Source: Pithys albifrons albifrons (taxonomy: Eukaryota > Chordata > Aves > Passeriformes > Thamnophilidae). From it: a DNA stretch of 64,000 nt. Shown piece by piece: positions 9,401 to 24,400 of the stretch. The DNA lies in NCBI RefSeq assembly GCF_047495875.1, contig NC_092465.1, forward strand, positions 265,501 through 329,500, given 5' to 3'. A program made the translations under genes and the position numbers. Position 1 is the stretch's first letter; each line of letters starts with the position of its first letter. Below the pieces are notes generated by a model, which was not told the DNA's origin, did not search any database, and saw nothing but the letters and a program-made list of their open reading frames with translations.

Positions 9401-12400
9401 TGACAGTATTGATTCATTATCTAGTATCAAATGGACATGTAGAATACTGGATTTTAGAGAGAGACACTATGCAGAAAGAACTTTGTATGTTCATCTGCTA
9501 CATGGAAAATGTGTACTTCCCACATTTCTAAGCCAAGCCATTTAAAGTGACAAGAATCCAGTCAAACACAACTAATAATAGTTTGGCCTAATGCTAAAAA
9601 AGTCATGCTATAGGCATGGTCTGTTTCACAATGTTACTAGCCAAGTACATATTTAGGCATATTAAGGGTGACAATCACTGCAAGTTCCAGACCTTTGCAA
9701 TGTAGACAAGAAAAATGAAACAGATCAGGTAGTTCAACATTCATAACTACATGTTTTGTACACAGAGAAGTCAACCCTCCAGTTTTGCATAAATTCACAA
9801 TGATCACGACAACATACATGCAAACCAATGAAATACCAACAACCTTGACATAAAGCATTCTGCAACACAGAAACCGCAATAATGCAGTACCTTGAGCTCA
9901 AATCAAACATGGTGTTAGTCCACTGACAAGCCCAGCTCATTTTAGACCTAGATTTGTTAAAAACAGCGTGTTTCTTGGGTGTCTAGCTCCTAGGTCACTC
10001 CAGACGACAATCCCTGCCAGAAAACACTGCATACTTACTCTGACACGTGTGCTGGCCTCGTTGGCCATTCCCAACATATCAGAAAAGCGCTGCTCGCATA
10101 AGTGTAACAACACTACCAGGTACAGACCAGAGCTGATAAATTCATAGTCCGCCTTAAAGGAGAACAAAGAAACATTCAGACTCTCACTAATATGTCTGCA
10201 TACATGATTCAAGTAGTAGAACAAGAATTAGACTTTACTGGAATTATTATATATTTATCGCTAGTTGTTTCAAGAGAATTAGGGAAACAAAATACTAAAA
10301 AAAATTTTAATTACTGAAAAGCTATTTATACTTCTGGTTCTTCCTACCCACCCCAGATTTAACATGTTATCCTTGAAGATAAATAAGAGTTCAACAAATT
10401 AAACCTCAGCATAATTAGAGGAAAGAATCAGAGTATTGTATCACTCCGGAAAATAAAACTAATGAATGCTGCTGGTTCCTCTTCTGTGGTCCCAGCGCCT
10501 TACAGAAAGCCAAAATAAAGGAATGCATTTTAAAAAGGGTATGATGTTACAAATATTTTGAGAAATTCCTTTCCCTAAGATAAAGAACAACTTTTAAAAT
10601 GAACAGATAATATAGTCAATTCTTTAAAAAAAACTTAAAAGCTATTATTTCTATTTAAGTACAGTGACAGTAACCAATACTCAGTACTAAAATGTAAGAT
10701 AATGGCACTCTCAAGAAAGACTTTTCAGAGTTTATCCCAACTGACACGAATTAGAGTACTAGGGCAAGAACTTATTCTAAATAATACAAAAATCAGAGGT
10801 TGATGTTCTGGCCCAAAACTGATATCACTTGGTATTTTCTTTCAACTTCAGAGGCAGGCCAATACCATTAGTCTTTATATATTCTCAGAATACAACCCAG
10901 AGAATAAGGAAAGCCCTCTGAATAAAGTTAATTAAAAGCACCGGCTTTGAGTTATTTACTCATTTTCACTACTCTGCAATCCAGTAGTTCTAAGATAATA
11001 CATTTTATATAACAAGAGTAGTACTAATGGCCCTTTGATTATTTTTAATTTATGAAACAATTTGAAGGAGCAGTCAGAGGCTGTTAGAAAAGAGATTAGT
11101 TTCTACCACTTTAATGAAAAAAAAAGTTTGTAATGGTATGTTTAAAACAACTGACAAAGTGTGTTCAAAAACAGCTAAAATCAAAGACAGCCACTCATAA
11201 CAATGTGGAATTTGATCTAATCCTACTAGAATTCACACTGCACCTATCTGACAGAGACAATGGGCTGCAAAGCTAGATGCCAGATCTGCAACCAAGAAAA
11301 GAGATTCATTGTACTTACGGAAAGCTCAGCTCTGGGAAGCACAGCACCAAGATAGAATTAGTCTGAATGTTGAGGAGAAAAATCTGTTCCACACTGATGT
11401 TACTTTCTATGTATAACAGCCCTTCTGAAATGGAGATGGACTTGCCTTTTCTAAAGATTGCCCTCCCAGCTCTACACCAACACTTACCAAAGTAGGTAAA
11501 ACATACTAACTTGTTCATTTGCATGTGCCCTATAGAGCTCATGAATGTCAAAGTCTTCCAGATTCAGATGCAACTTTTCCTTACACAATTCACAAGTTGT
11601 CACTGCTTCCAAAGAAGAACCTGGTGGAGATGAGGGTAAGGGGAAACTCAGTGTCAAGTTTCAACAATCTATAACATAGGACACTACCATATAAACATTG
11701 CAAACTTTAAGTATAATTTAGCTTTATTTTGCAGAGCAAGGTTAGAAGAAAAGAAAGCCTCTAATGCGAATGTAGTGACATCTGCTACTGTCACAATTTA
11801 AATGTTGTGGAATGTTTGTTCTCTAGACAGCTACACGTTCCCTCTGAATCCAACATGCCTCTAACTGCAAGTCTGGCACAATATCACTTCTTGGTCTTCT
11901 TTGAGTTCTACCGTGTAATCCAAATACACTTAAAAATAAGAATAAATATACCAGAATGGCTTATTGTGAGAGTAATGTTTTGTCTTGAGTACCAGTTTTA
12001 GAACAAGTTACTCCATAAGGAACGAGATGAACAACGCAAACTGATGGTGGATTTGTCTTTACATATAGTTAAATACTTCAAATTAATTTCTTCTATAGGG
12101 TGAGGCTTCTAATACATCCCTACTTTGATGTGAGTCCTCTGATATTGAGTAAAAAAGCAAACAGATGCTAGCACCTTCCTTTGGTAAAAGTATTCCATGA
12201 TTTTTGTGTCTTCTACAAAGCCATCAATTTTAAGTGTTAAGAATACTGCAGATATTTTTGTAATACATTGATTGAGCAGTATCTAAGTTAATTACCCAGT
12301 GTGCAATTTCTGAAGTGTTTCTTTAAAAATTATATATGCACTTTGAAGTAATTTTTGAACAAGCAGTTTCAAAGTGCCTTGAAGAAGAGTTCATATCTTA

Positions 12401-15400
12401 AAAAAAAAAGTAAGTCTAGTTACAGTTGAAAAGTATTTTTGGATTTTCAAATTCCTATCACTCTGCAACAGTCAGCTTGTCTATAAAAGTCTTGCAAAAA
12501 AGCACAACTGTACTCAAAGGAAAGGGTGAGGAGCAAATTCAACTCCAAGTGGTACCACCTAAGTGTTCTGAAGTAGTTCTAAAGCTACACTTCCACCATG
12601 TTGTATTTTGTCTCATACCTTAGAAGACAACCACAAAAATGTAATTCTCTAATACAACAAATACAGTTCTTAGAACTACTCACATGAGAAGCTGGACAGA
12701 TACACAATAAGCCTGGAAGTGCCATATTGCTGTTTGTCCCATATGCTCGTTTTTCAACTAAATACCTCAGCAAGTGCAATCCTTCTGATAGGCCTCCCTA
12801 TACAACTACAAGTCTACCTTGGTCTACAATCTGCTTTACCTGAATTAATCTTGGACTGCAGCCATTTTTTCATGCACTCCTGATGAACATACTGAAGACT
12901 TCCACTGCATTTGCATGGCTCTATTAAAAGGTTGTCAGAACTCGCAGAGGACATTTGACAGATTCTGCATAGGTCACCTTCTTCATCTTCAGAATCTTCT
13001 AAAAGCAGGCTGAATAGGAGGGAATACCAACGAACACTGTGACACATTTCCCCTCTTATCAATAGAGTACACTTTACTATCTTAAAAAACCGTACTAATT
13101 TACCTCTCTTTAATTTTCTGGAGTCTTTCTGGATCTCTTGAAGGTGGTATTTTAGACTTGTCATTGTCTTGTCCATCAAACTGATTCCAGCCAGAGGGAA
13201 TAATATCTACAGTTATCATAAGGTTGTCAGATAGACTGCTTCCTAATGTTGGAGGCACTGCAAAGCGAAAGAGAGAACCAGGCAGAATTCCAGAACTTCT
13301 TCTACTGTGGGCTGAATCTGGTGGGGAGGCAGTAGCTGTAGAAATACCAGATACTGCAGGTGTTGGTGGTCTACTAACAGAAGCCCGAGGAGGGCTATCT
13401 GATGCTTCAAGAGAGATCTCCTCACCTGACCCTCTCCTTCTAAAGACATGTTGTGATCTAGCAGTTGTATCAGAGGTAGAGATCCTTGCAGATTCATCTC
13501 TTCCTTCTCTTCTTCTTCTGGAAAAGAGAGGTGTACATCTGCTCCTCAAAGAGGATGACAGCCAGGATCCTGTGCTCCTGCTTTCAGAGTCTGGTCTGTA
13601 GCTTTCCCCATCTGAATCAGAGTTGCGATTCTGTGAAACTCCTGACAAACCCCATCTTCGTCCAAGAAAACTAAACCCCTGAGAAGCTTCAGATGACTGA
13701 AGTCCTGGAATTTCCGAAGTTGCGGCTCCATGACTACTCGACAGAGTAGAAGCTTGAACTCTTGGGGCCACCGTTGACTCTTCAGGGCCTAACGATCTTG
13801 TATGCAATGGGTCTTGGCTAGACCTTCGGGAGAAAAAGGTAGATGACATACTGGATGCCAAGCGGGACAGCAGTTGCCTGGTTGTGCGCCTCCCTTCACT
13901 GTCAGCTGCTGGCTCATGCAGTGACCTCTGCGGAGATAAAACCCTTTCAGAACCACTTGAGGAAGGCGGTTCATCTCTAATGGCACTAAGAGAAAATGCT
14001 GGCTGCACACTCCTCTGTGGAGATTCCAATTCATTTCTCCTTTGTCTTGAAGAATAGCTGGATCTTGAGGAGCTCATGTTAGAGTCTCTGTTGAAAAAAG
14101 ATGGCTGACGATCAGAAGGCAACTGGCGGTTCATGGATGCATTCAGCCTCAAAGTGCCCAATGAGCTCTCTTTCGGTCTCGCTCCCTCTGCATATGAAGA
14201 GGCAGGCCTGTCTTGAAGATCTGTTGCAGAAAACCAGAGGAAAATACTATGACAAGATGTGCTCTAACACATCAGGAAACATTCATGGTCAGGTTCAAAA
14301 GGGTTCCAAACAACCTGACTTAGTTGAAGATGTCTGGACTCACTGCAGGGAAATTGGACTAGATGGACTATAAAGGTCCCTTCTGATGCAAAACATTCTA
14401 TGATTCTTATAAGCATCTTTTCTGTAAATACTGTCCCTCAACACACTGAGAATAATTTCACTGTAGCTGATTGTAGTTAAACTTACATGAAGCAGCTGAG
14501 GTTGCTAAAAGTCAGATAGACTCCTTCCTCTAACAGCTAGATTTGGGAGTTGTAGGAGGGAAAAGGGGGAAGAAGGAATAAGCATAGGTAGATGAAGGCA
14601 GGAGATGGAAACTATGTATTCTGGAATTGAAACCTTTAATGCTTCTAAGTTTTGGCAACATTTTTTTATAGGTTCTGCATTGCCATCACCATTTACTACT
14701 GAAGCCGAGGTTTACGCATCTGGTAGATTCTAACTAAAGAAACACCTGCACAGATGTCAAGCATCTACCATATGGTTTTTATTACACAGCAGGGAACACA
14801 GTCACAAGTTACTTTTATAGCACTTAATAGCAGCACTCCTGCTACAAATGCAGCATGGACGGCACAAAAGGTTGTTTACTTATCCACTTCTCCCATTAGG
14901 CTCTACCAGGGAATACAAACTATCTACTTCATTAAAGAAGTGCAGAGTATGATGACTTAAAATACACTCCTCTGCTGAGGCAAGACTGCAGGACAAAATC
15001 TGGAAGTAGTTTTTATCTTTTCTGCTTATCTTCTGTAGATATATACAGCTCTGGAAGGCCACACAACGCTGAACACAAAGGGGAAACTACAGCACATTAA
15101 GTCCTTACTAGTCCCAGCAGCTGCCATGAGACAAACCTCTTGCCTCATGTAAAGTATGTGTTCATTAATTTTTATTTTCGGTGGTCTACTTTTCCCTAAT
15201 AATTATTTGAGAACCCAAATGAAAAAAGATAATATGCCATGGGCACCTTTAAGAAGAAAATCTCCTGGGTGAAATAACATTATTTCTTTCCCCATACCTA
15301 AATACAAAGCGATCTTAAGACAAAGTAGAAAAGAGCCTTACTAACTAATCACACAGTGACAGCAGGGAGCACTCATACCACCTTCTATGACTGAATGCAT

Positions 15401-18400
15401 CTACAAGCTACACCATTTATACATCCTTTGGTGGTTTGGCCAATGTATGTCAAGCAGCTAATCAATCTTACTTAAAAGGATATCTCAAAATTAAATAGGT
15501 ATTTTGGGTTAGTGTTTTGTATAAAATATTAACATGCCCAGAGAAGTTGTGGTTGCCCCATCCCTGGAAGTGCTCATGGCCAAACTGGATGTTGCTTTTG
15601 AGCAAACAGTTTTAGTGGGAGTTATCCCTGTCCACGGCAGGTGGTTGGAACAAGATAACCTTAAAGATCCCTTCCAAACCAAATGTGATTCTATGGACCT
15701 GTTCAGAAACTAAAAGGTACACAAACTGTAGGTTTATGAGCTTTCAGTTGCACAATTACATACATGTTGAAGGTGGAAAGTTACTGTTTCTGTAGCTGGG
15801 TTCCACCAGGTTGTTAACAGACAGATCTGTTCTTCTTTCCAATTCTCTTCGCTCTCTCACCAGCTCAGTTCCAAGGGAGCCAAGCATCACTGATGAAGAT
15901 CTAGGAATCCTACTGCATCTCCATGAGGAATCTAGGAAGAAAAAGTAAGTAAAACCCATGTGTCTGTAATCATCTAAAAACCCATTAAAGCTGGCACTTA
16001 CACATGCATTTTTGTTATCCCATTACAACAGTGAGTTTAGCATTACCACAAGCTGATTAAGTACTGAAAGCTCAGAGTAAGCAACACTGTGCTGGCACAC
16101 ATTTAATCTTGCAGTGAGTTAGGTCTGAAAGCTAAACCAGACAAGAATAATAATACTTTCTGAAGAGTCAGACCAATTAACACTCATAGAGGACAGAGGA
16201 GGAAGAGAAAATGGCATCTAGCTTCCTAATGGTAGCTAGTACTTAAACAGCTTTCACAATATAGCAAAACAGCAGCTTGAGATTTAGTAAATGATGCCAT
16301 TTTACTTGATGCTACTTAAATGCTTCTGAAGTTCATCTTCCATAAAGACAGCTGAGGCTTAAATGTAGTTTAAACACAACTCTAAGAACAATGACTAATA
16401 CCATTCTTCTCCATATTTACAGAGTAAAACACGTCAGTGGAAAAAGAGATCTTGTTTTTTTGCTAACAACTACATAGGGAACTGTACAAACTTCAGCTGT
16501 GGATGAAACTCTTGATCCAAAGAGTGTTCTTCTATGGTTCTTACAAATTCACCTTGATTTTTTTCATTGCTAACTTATAAAACCAAATTTAAGCAGTCAT
16601 TGGTCAGCAATGTGATGACCAACCGATCTAGAAATGGAAGGACAAACAGTTCTATTTCAGGGAGAAATGTTAATGGTCCTCATTTTATTAACAGAGTAAG
16701 AAAGCATCATTAATACTGGGTTTTAAGCAAGAACTCATTTATTTTCATTTAGATGGCTGTGCAGTTTCCTAAGGGGGTATTTAAAAAAAATTAATCCATG
16801 CAAGTAAGGGTAAGCTGAATAAAACGTTCTAGAAACATTTTCAGCATAAGTTTTTGACCATTACTTCCGGAGCTTTGGACCTTTGTTGGCATAGTGCTTA
16901 ACTTCTGTTTATCCAAGTTTCACCAACTTACTTAAAGCTTCAAAGAAATCTCAGGTTTTCCTGGAAGAGCTCATAGAATGTTTCTTTTTGCCTGGCCTCT
17001 AGTATAAGTTTAGGTCCTGCTAAAAAAAAACAACACTTTCTTCCCTGTCCCCAAACCACAGCACTCTAACCAGCCCTGACACTGTCCTTGGAACATATTG
17101 CCAAGCATGGCAAAGATTCCCTTTCTGCTGCCCCTGGCACGCAATGATGTACCAACACTATCTGACTCATGAAGGAAGAGCAGCTGCACTCATTCTTTCC
17201 TTGAAATCTTAACCAATTCAGACATACTTGAGCCATGAAGTTCAGCTTTACGGCAGATGGAACAGGTAGAGGTTATAATTCTGAAAAAACATGAGTACAA
17301 CTAGGTTTTCAAAAGACTATGTTAAGATCATTCTCAGTACTTGAGGTACTGCTGTCATTGTGAACATACTCTTCTGATAGGTTTTATTGTTCAAGAATAA
17401 TAAAAGCATAGTATTTCAAAGTAAGGCTTTTAAAACTTGCTAAAATCTGATCTTACTTCTCAGACAATTTTGATGTAACTCAGCTCAAGTAATGAGCCTC
17501 TCACCTGAAAAGGCAGTCAAGCCATTACTTCTCACTGAAGAGGTAGATGTACAAGACAGCTTAGGTCTCTTTGAATCACTATCTTGCTGCTGGCTGTGTA
17601 GTCTTGAATATGCTCCCTGAGTTCTCTCAGATTCACCATAACACCCAGATGTAAAATGAGAGGAAGATGATGTAGACTGAAATAACATTAAAAAATAAAT
17701 TACACAGTATTTCAGATGTACTTACACTGAACAAAAGTGTTTTACTTAATGTAAAACTCACAAAAATAGTGAAGAGTAAGATTTATATATAAAACCTTTT
17801 CTTTTAAATTAACTTGGGAATTAGGCTTGCACTCTGGATTAGTATTTCCAGATTTACTCAATACAGTCCTACCAACAAAAGCCAGTTTCTATGACATTCA
17901 GCACCATTTTTCCTTTATAGATAGATGTGGCTTACAAGGGAGAAAAAAAAGATATTCCTGGCCTGCAAGATGCTATGAACACAATCAAATATAGCTTTAC
18001 AGATCTCCAAGGGAACATAATTTTGCTGACCAGAAATAGCCAAAGCCAATCAGCTACGTTATTTTACTTAAGAGTTTAACTATTCCAACTTACTTTTTAC
18101 CAGCCCAAAATGTAATTAGCTCAGGAGTGAGCTTCAAGTAAATTGTTTGAAACAGGTATATTTTATACAGTTCAGGGTACAGAATAAGTACAAAACAATT
18201 TTTGCAGTGTACAGCACTGAAATAGAACAATTTTCAGAAACTAGTACTCTAGTACTTAGGGGGGAAAATGGGATAGTCTATAAAGCTGTTTGTCTGGTTA
18301 CTTGCAGCCAAGGTTTTCATTTTCTACTTGAAATGGTTTGGGTTTATTTTTTCATAAATTTAAAAAGAAAAAAAGCTGACCTCAATCAAAAAGCTTGATT

Positions 18401-21400
18401 GAGCTGTTGGTCTTCCCAGAAACCATCTACAACCAAGATCATCTAAGGCCTAACCAAATTAGAGTGTATGTTATAGCTGTGGGGTTTTATTTTGTTATGG
18501 TTTTTACTAAGTTTCAGCCACAACCTTTTACTATTTTAAACTAAAAAGTATCCAAGTATTTCTCTCATCCCATCATGAAAGACAGACAGGGAGGCACAGA
18601 AACCAACAACAAAAACCAAGCACAAAGCTAGGTTACTTTCCCTCATGAATTCTCTGTTTAACATATCACTTAACTTTTAATCACTGACTAATCCAGAAGT
18701 GGAAGTTTCAGAGTGCCTTCTGCAATGTTCACTTCTTAAATTTAATTTAAGAGAAAAATTAACCTTAATGGGGGGAAAAAGGTTTTCATCTTGAAAACTC
18801 TACAGCATCAACTTACCTGAATACATAGACCACTTATAACCACAGATTCCACTTGCATTTAACTGCACACAGACACCAACCACGGCTTTCCCTGAAGGCC
18901 AGCATGTGCACCCTCCCCCTCCCCACTGTCTGAAAGTGCCTTCACCTTCAAGATACCTAAGAAAACAAACACCTCTTTAAAGATGCAGGCAGTCTTTTGT
19001 ACCCAGTTTGAAAGTGAGATTTTTCACTTGTTCACTACCATCCCATCAAACTTGTTCACAGTTTTCTCCTTTTCCCATCTTAATATTTCTACTGCAATTC
19101 AAAATATTTTATTGTCACTGCACGATGCATAAGCATGTCACAAACTACTTTTTTGAAGTTACAAAGGCACATTCTAGAACTCAGTTAAGCTGTAAAGGTC
19201 TGAGCCTTGACTCTCCTGTCACAACTCAGCCTCTGTTTTCTCTCACGGTGTGCCATAAGCAGCACGGCAGGAAGGACAAGCAGACTGCCAACTATGCCTC
19301 CAAAATTAACTTTCCTAAAGCAGGTCTCCACACCCACCAGCTTTGTGTTAACTCACAAAACTAGTACCATGGAAAAAACACAACCCCTAGAAATACCTGG
19401 TGGAACAAGCTGACTATAAATATAAATGTTGCCATCCACAGGACTGTAACATGTATCAGCTTCTAATCACCCTCTTCTTTTTTCTTTTTAAACGGACATT
19501 TGCAGAGCCACTCACTTCAAATCCATTTATTAACTTTTAGCAAAACTAATACACATTACTATTTTCATCCTCTGAAAAATTTCTTAGCACTGCTATCTTC
19601 TAGCTCTTGCTTCATCCTGGATTAATAATATCTACTTATCCACAAACATTACAGTGAGCCCCTCATAGAAGCTTTTGCGAAAGCTGAAGTAAAACCCTGG
19701 GGTTTAAACATTCTTTCAGGTATTACACATTAACAGTTCTCACCAATCTGCTTCTGCTTCCCAGAAACCTTCCAGAATGCGGATGATCCAGTGTCCCTGA
19801 GTAGCGGGCTGGGGAGGACGCCGGCAGCTTCCAGGGAGCCTCACGGGGATCTCTTTCTCCAATTTCCCAGTCCTCACTGGAACTATTCAATACACTGGGT
19901 TCCTGAAGAACAACACACTTATCATATGCATCTTGGAACTCATAATTAACTCAGCATCTGATCTGAACACATGGAAGTGGAGGTAGTAACAAATCTGGAA
20001 ACCTTTAGTAAGATACCTCAAGGGATAGCCAAAAAATGAAAGAGGCTTGAGAGTGAACCCCTGGCAAAAGGAAAGATTTTTTAAAGTACTTTATAGCAAT
20101 GATCAGTTCCTTCATTTGTCCTCTCATTTGACCACAGACAATAAAAAGCTGAAGTGTAAGACTTATCAGGAATTATCCCAATTTAAGGTACTGCAGAACT
20201 AGAAACCTCACTTTCCAGTGTTATGCAAAGAACCCAACACATGCAGAAAGTCTCCATGACAATAAAAGCACCTATTTGGCCACTAAAGCAACCTATCTGT
20301 CTTGTCCTGGTCATCAGTTTTAATACAGGAAAGAGTGGTGCAAAGAGGTGGGGGAGAAAGAAGAAAAATAATGTTTTGGGGTCTACAAAAAGATACTTAT
20401 TTTTACATAACCATTATGATCTGTCCTATGAAAACAGATTGTACAGCAAATGTAAACTCTGTCATCAAGTTATTATTCCTTGAAAATGCTACTGCAAATT
20501 ACACAGTATCTTCTCCAAGTCTTAAATACTTCCCTTTTACCACTACTTCAGTTTTTTATTTCTCTGCAGTCTATTGTAGGAATCCATCATTATGATATTG
20601 GTAGGGAAGGCCTGCAAATCAATCATTATTAATTCCAACTACATTTCATGTAAGCAGCAAAAATAAATTTCCATTTTTCACTACAGAATTGAAACTTTTG
20701 TGTGTCTGAGCTTTTCATAAACCACTAACATTGAAGATCACAATAAAACAGTGAGCAGCACCAGGCATAAAACCCGTTTGGGCTTCAGAAATCAGGTAAA
20801 TGGGTTTAGCAGCCTTTTCAGACACAAATACTGATTCCCCAGTTTGATACCATAACAAACTGTTTGGCAAAACTATTTTGCAAATAAACAGTTTGCTGCA
20901 TTCCCTGAGAACAAAGTGCTCAAATTATTTGAAGTCTGAGGAAGTCTGCAGGGCAACCACAGTGACTGTTCTCTTTTTGTGTTTTCTCTTCCAAAATCAG
21001 GAGCTCCAATCCTCTCCTGGGCTACTGAGGCAAGTTACTAATAATTAAACTGGGAACCATTTAGCATACAAATCTGTTTATCTTAATGAGAACCTAAGGG
21101 ATGAGGTTCTAGTCTAGACCACTAGTTACACTGAATTTCAATGACTAGATGACAATTGAGGAAAGACAGTGTAATTTAATTTGCTCCATAGAATAATCAT
21201 TGGGATTAATAAAATCAATAGAAGTAACAGAAATCCAACCATTTTATTAACACCAAGAAGCACTTATAAATGATTGTTTGTACATTCTCTTTCCACGAAC
21301 TACTAATACTACAAACACAGTAGTTGCTGTCACCATTTCTTAGGAGTAGTAGGATTAGGAGATTTAAAAAGCTGAAGAAATATTCACGGCTCATTGTTCT

Positions 21401-24400
21401 CACAAGCAAAATTAAACTGGAAATGAAGTAATAGCCAGTACATTTTCTCGTATTTTCAAGTCACAGTGGAATTCATCATATTTCTAACATTTCATATATG
21501 GATAATCTGTCTGTGGTCAGAAGACTACACAACTTGAGGATAAAAGTAAAGCTCTCTTCAAATGTCCTTAACATGAGCCATACCTGCAGACTTAACTGCT
21601 CTTGAAATACCTGCCTTTGCCTTCTTCTTTCCAACTGTTAGATTCTGAAGATGTGAGAACTTCATTCCAAGTGTCTGGATCACCACAGTAAGGACCTTAA
21701 TTCAAGAACACCACTCTCAAGACTAGGACAGCTCCAAAAGCCCAGTCATGGAGCCACACCACCTACCATCCGAATGCCAACACAGCTTTGGTAGCTGTGG
21801 CACCTCTGCACGGGGTTCACTTCTTTGAAAGACGTCCCAAACCCAAGACAAAAAAAGCAACATACTGGGAATCAAAAAAGTGACTTTAAGGAGAAAGTAT
21901 ATTATCAAGTATGATGTCAGGGATGATCAAACTAACTGGTATATCTGAAACTAAAAAAAAACAAAAACAAAAAAATCAAACCAAACAAACAAACAAAAAA
22001 ATCTCAGTTTGCTTTCTTCCTTCAGTTCAGCTTAAGGGTATTTAACATCCATTGTCAGAACTTAACAAAGTACTACATAAAGTAGTCTATTTGTGATCAA
22101 AGTAGCAGAAAAATATGACCAGGAAAACATTCAAAACAATTTTATACACTATACTTCACCCTATCTTTCCATTAAAAAACCCACAAACTTACAGTTCATT
22201 TCTCACAAATGTTTACTATGTTGTAACAAAACAAAGGAATTTTTTTCTCATAATGTTACACTAATTTAATTTTTATACTTTTATTAAGTCACCCAGAAAC
22301 AACACTATATCACATACATTGATTAGTCTACAATTAACCTCTTTGTTCTGCCTCCTCAGAGAAGCAGAGGCTAGTACACAATCCAATCTCAGAAGTGCAT
22401 GACATGCAAGAATTCATACATATATGAGAAAAAGGGGGAAGGATAAAAACAGAAACCTCTCTTATTTTTTAGCCCTAGTCAAACCCAAATGTTCAAATTT
22501 TGACTGCTCTGTCCCACAAGTTTGAGTTAAGTTACAATCACACATTCTCTTTTTAGAAATTATTCTCTATTTAAAACCCAAGTCCTCAAGTTCTCAAAAT
22601 TTTATCTTTATACTGAAAGTATTATGGATAGCTACACATTTTTTCTTCTAAACAACAAATCCTAAAGGATTTGTAACTGAAGTAGCTCATAAATATTTTA
22701 AGGTAGGCTTCTGAATGGATTAACTAATCAAAAATACCTGTCCTTTCCATTCCTATCTGACTGGAATTAATCTTATTTAGATGGTTTGTTTCTTCTTGCC
22801 CTGGTCTCTGTGATCTTAACTTGCAAGCAATAATGTAATTTATTTCCACCAGCTCTACAAGTACCAAAGGTTAGCCAAGGGAGGGACCTTCCCTCTGCTT
22901 TTATCCCTAAGCACGATCTCATGGAACAAGGTCTCAGACTACCTTCTAAGAACTGAGAGTAGAAAGACGGGATAATACATAACCCTCTATACAAATATTT
23001 TCCCCTAAGTGTTATAAAGATCATTCCTCAGATTAGAAGCACTTTGCTCAACAGGAAATAGTCACAAGAACACACAGTACAGTGAACCCACTGCAATTTG
23101 TGTAGTAAATGAAATAATGTAAGGTACATTGTGTTAAAATTTCTTAACAGCAGTAACACATTAAACTTCAGTTCAGCTGAAGACTCATCTTCTGATCAAC
23201 AGCTTTCAGTATACATACACTGTGGACTGTGTCCATAAATTCCTACAAAAGAGTAAGACTGTTTAATTTGCTTTTGCTGAGCAGCCAGCCAGTAAAACAT
23301 GTGGGGGAATCCAAAAGGCAAAAACTACTGAAGATTGGCTGCCCTTACACATTCTCTGTAGCCTATATACTAATGAACGTGTGCATGCTAGAGATAACAA
23401 AGATGTAACACACTATGTGTACTTGTGCTAAAAATAATATCCTATTACTTGTAAAACAGTTTCTGAAAAAGGCATTATATAACACCATGTCCCAGATAGC
23501 ACGTCAGCAGGGACCAAACTCCTAACCATTCTTTAAAAAAATACAAACATTTCATCACAGAGTTACATTTCCACAATTTCAAAGATCAAAATGGGCTCAC
23601 ATTTCTGGGCCCAAAGTTGAAGTGAGAATTGCTGTCAGGAACAGAAGCAAACTACTCAGGTAGTTGAGCTGAACTGTTCTATCTGTTGCTTCCAAGTGCC
23701 CAAAATAATTTCTAAAGTAGTTCCACCTCTACTTCCCACAACACTCTTCCAAAAGTGGAAGTACCTGCACAGTGTGAGTACTTCCTGCTAAGCATGGCTC
23801 CCTGTACCCTGCCAGAAGCCCTTTGGTTAGTGTGAAATGCTGCACGTGAAGCAGCCAAAGGCCTTTCCCTCAGTCCTGTCTCCTGCACACAGAACCCAGC
23901 TGCGCAACACACTGACATTTTAGTGTTAAGGCTGATGGGAGCCTAAAGCACCTCTTCTTACCTTCACAAAATGAAAACATAAGAAGTGCTGCAGAAAGGC
24001 ACAGCCTCCTTAACTCAAAACATAGTCCTGTACTTTTTGCATCATCAATACATCAAGAGTAATGTCCTATTCACATCTCATCATCATGGCCAAGGCTTCA
24101 TGAAGGAAGATCTGGGAAGGGCTCTGCCCAGGTGGGTGTGTCCTTGGAGCCTTCGCAGTGGATGTTTTAGGTGAGGGACAGCGTGTGTGAAACTGCCCCA
24201 CCCTTTAACTCCTCAGGTTCATCTGCCACGGCCGAGTGACAGGAAGTCCTCAGGATGAACCCACAGCCCTCGGTATGGTACTGCCAGCAGGTGTCCCATC
24301 CAAGTACTAAGCGGGGCTGACCCTGCTCAGATCTGACATTTAACTGCCTATCTATTCACATCTAAGTTCAAACAAAACCCTCACTCCACCCTGTTACAGA

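Noticed and set aside
13224..13674. Plus-strand frames opposite the large MARCHF7 exon
   Set aside because: They are antisense shadows of the Ser/Arg-rich coding sequence.
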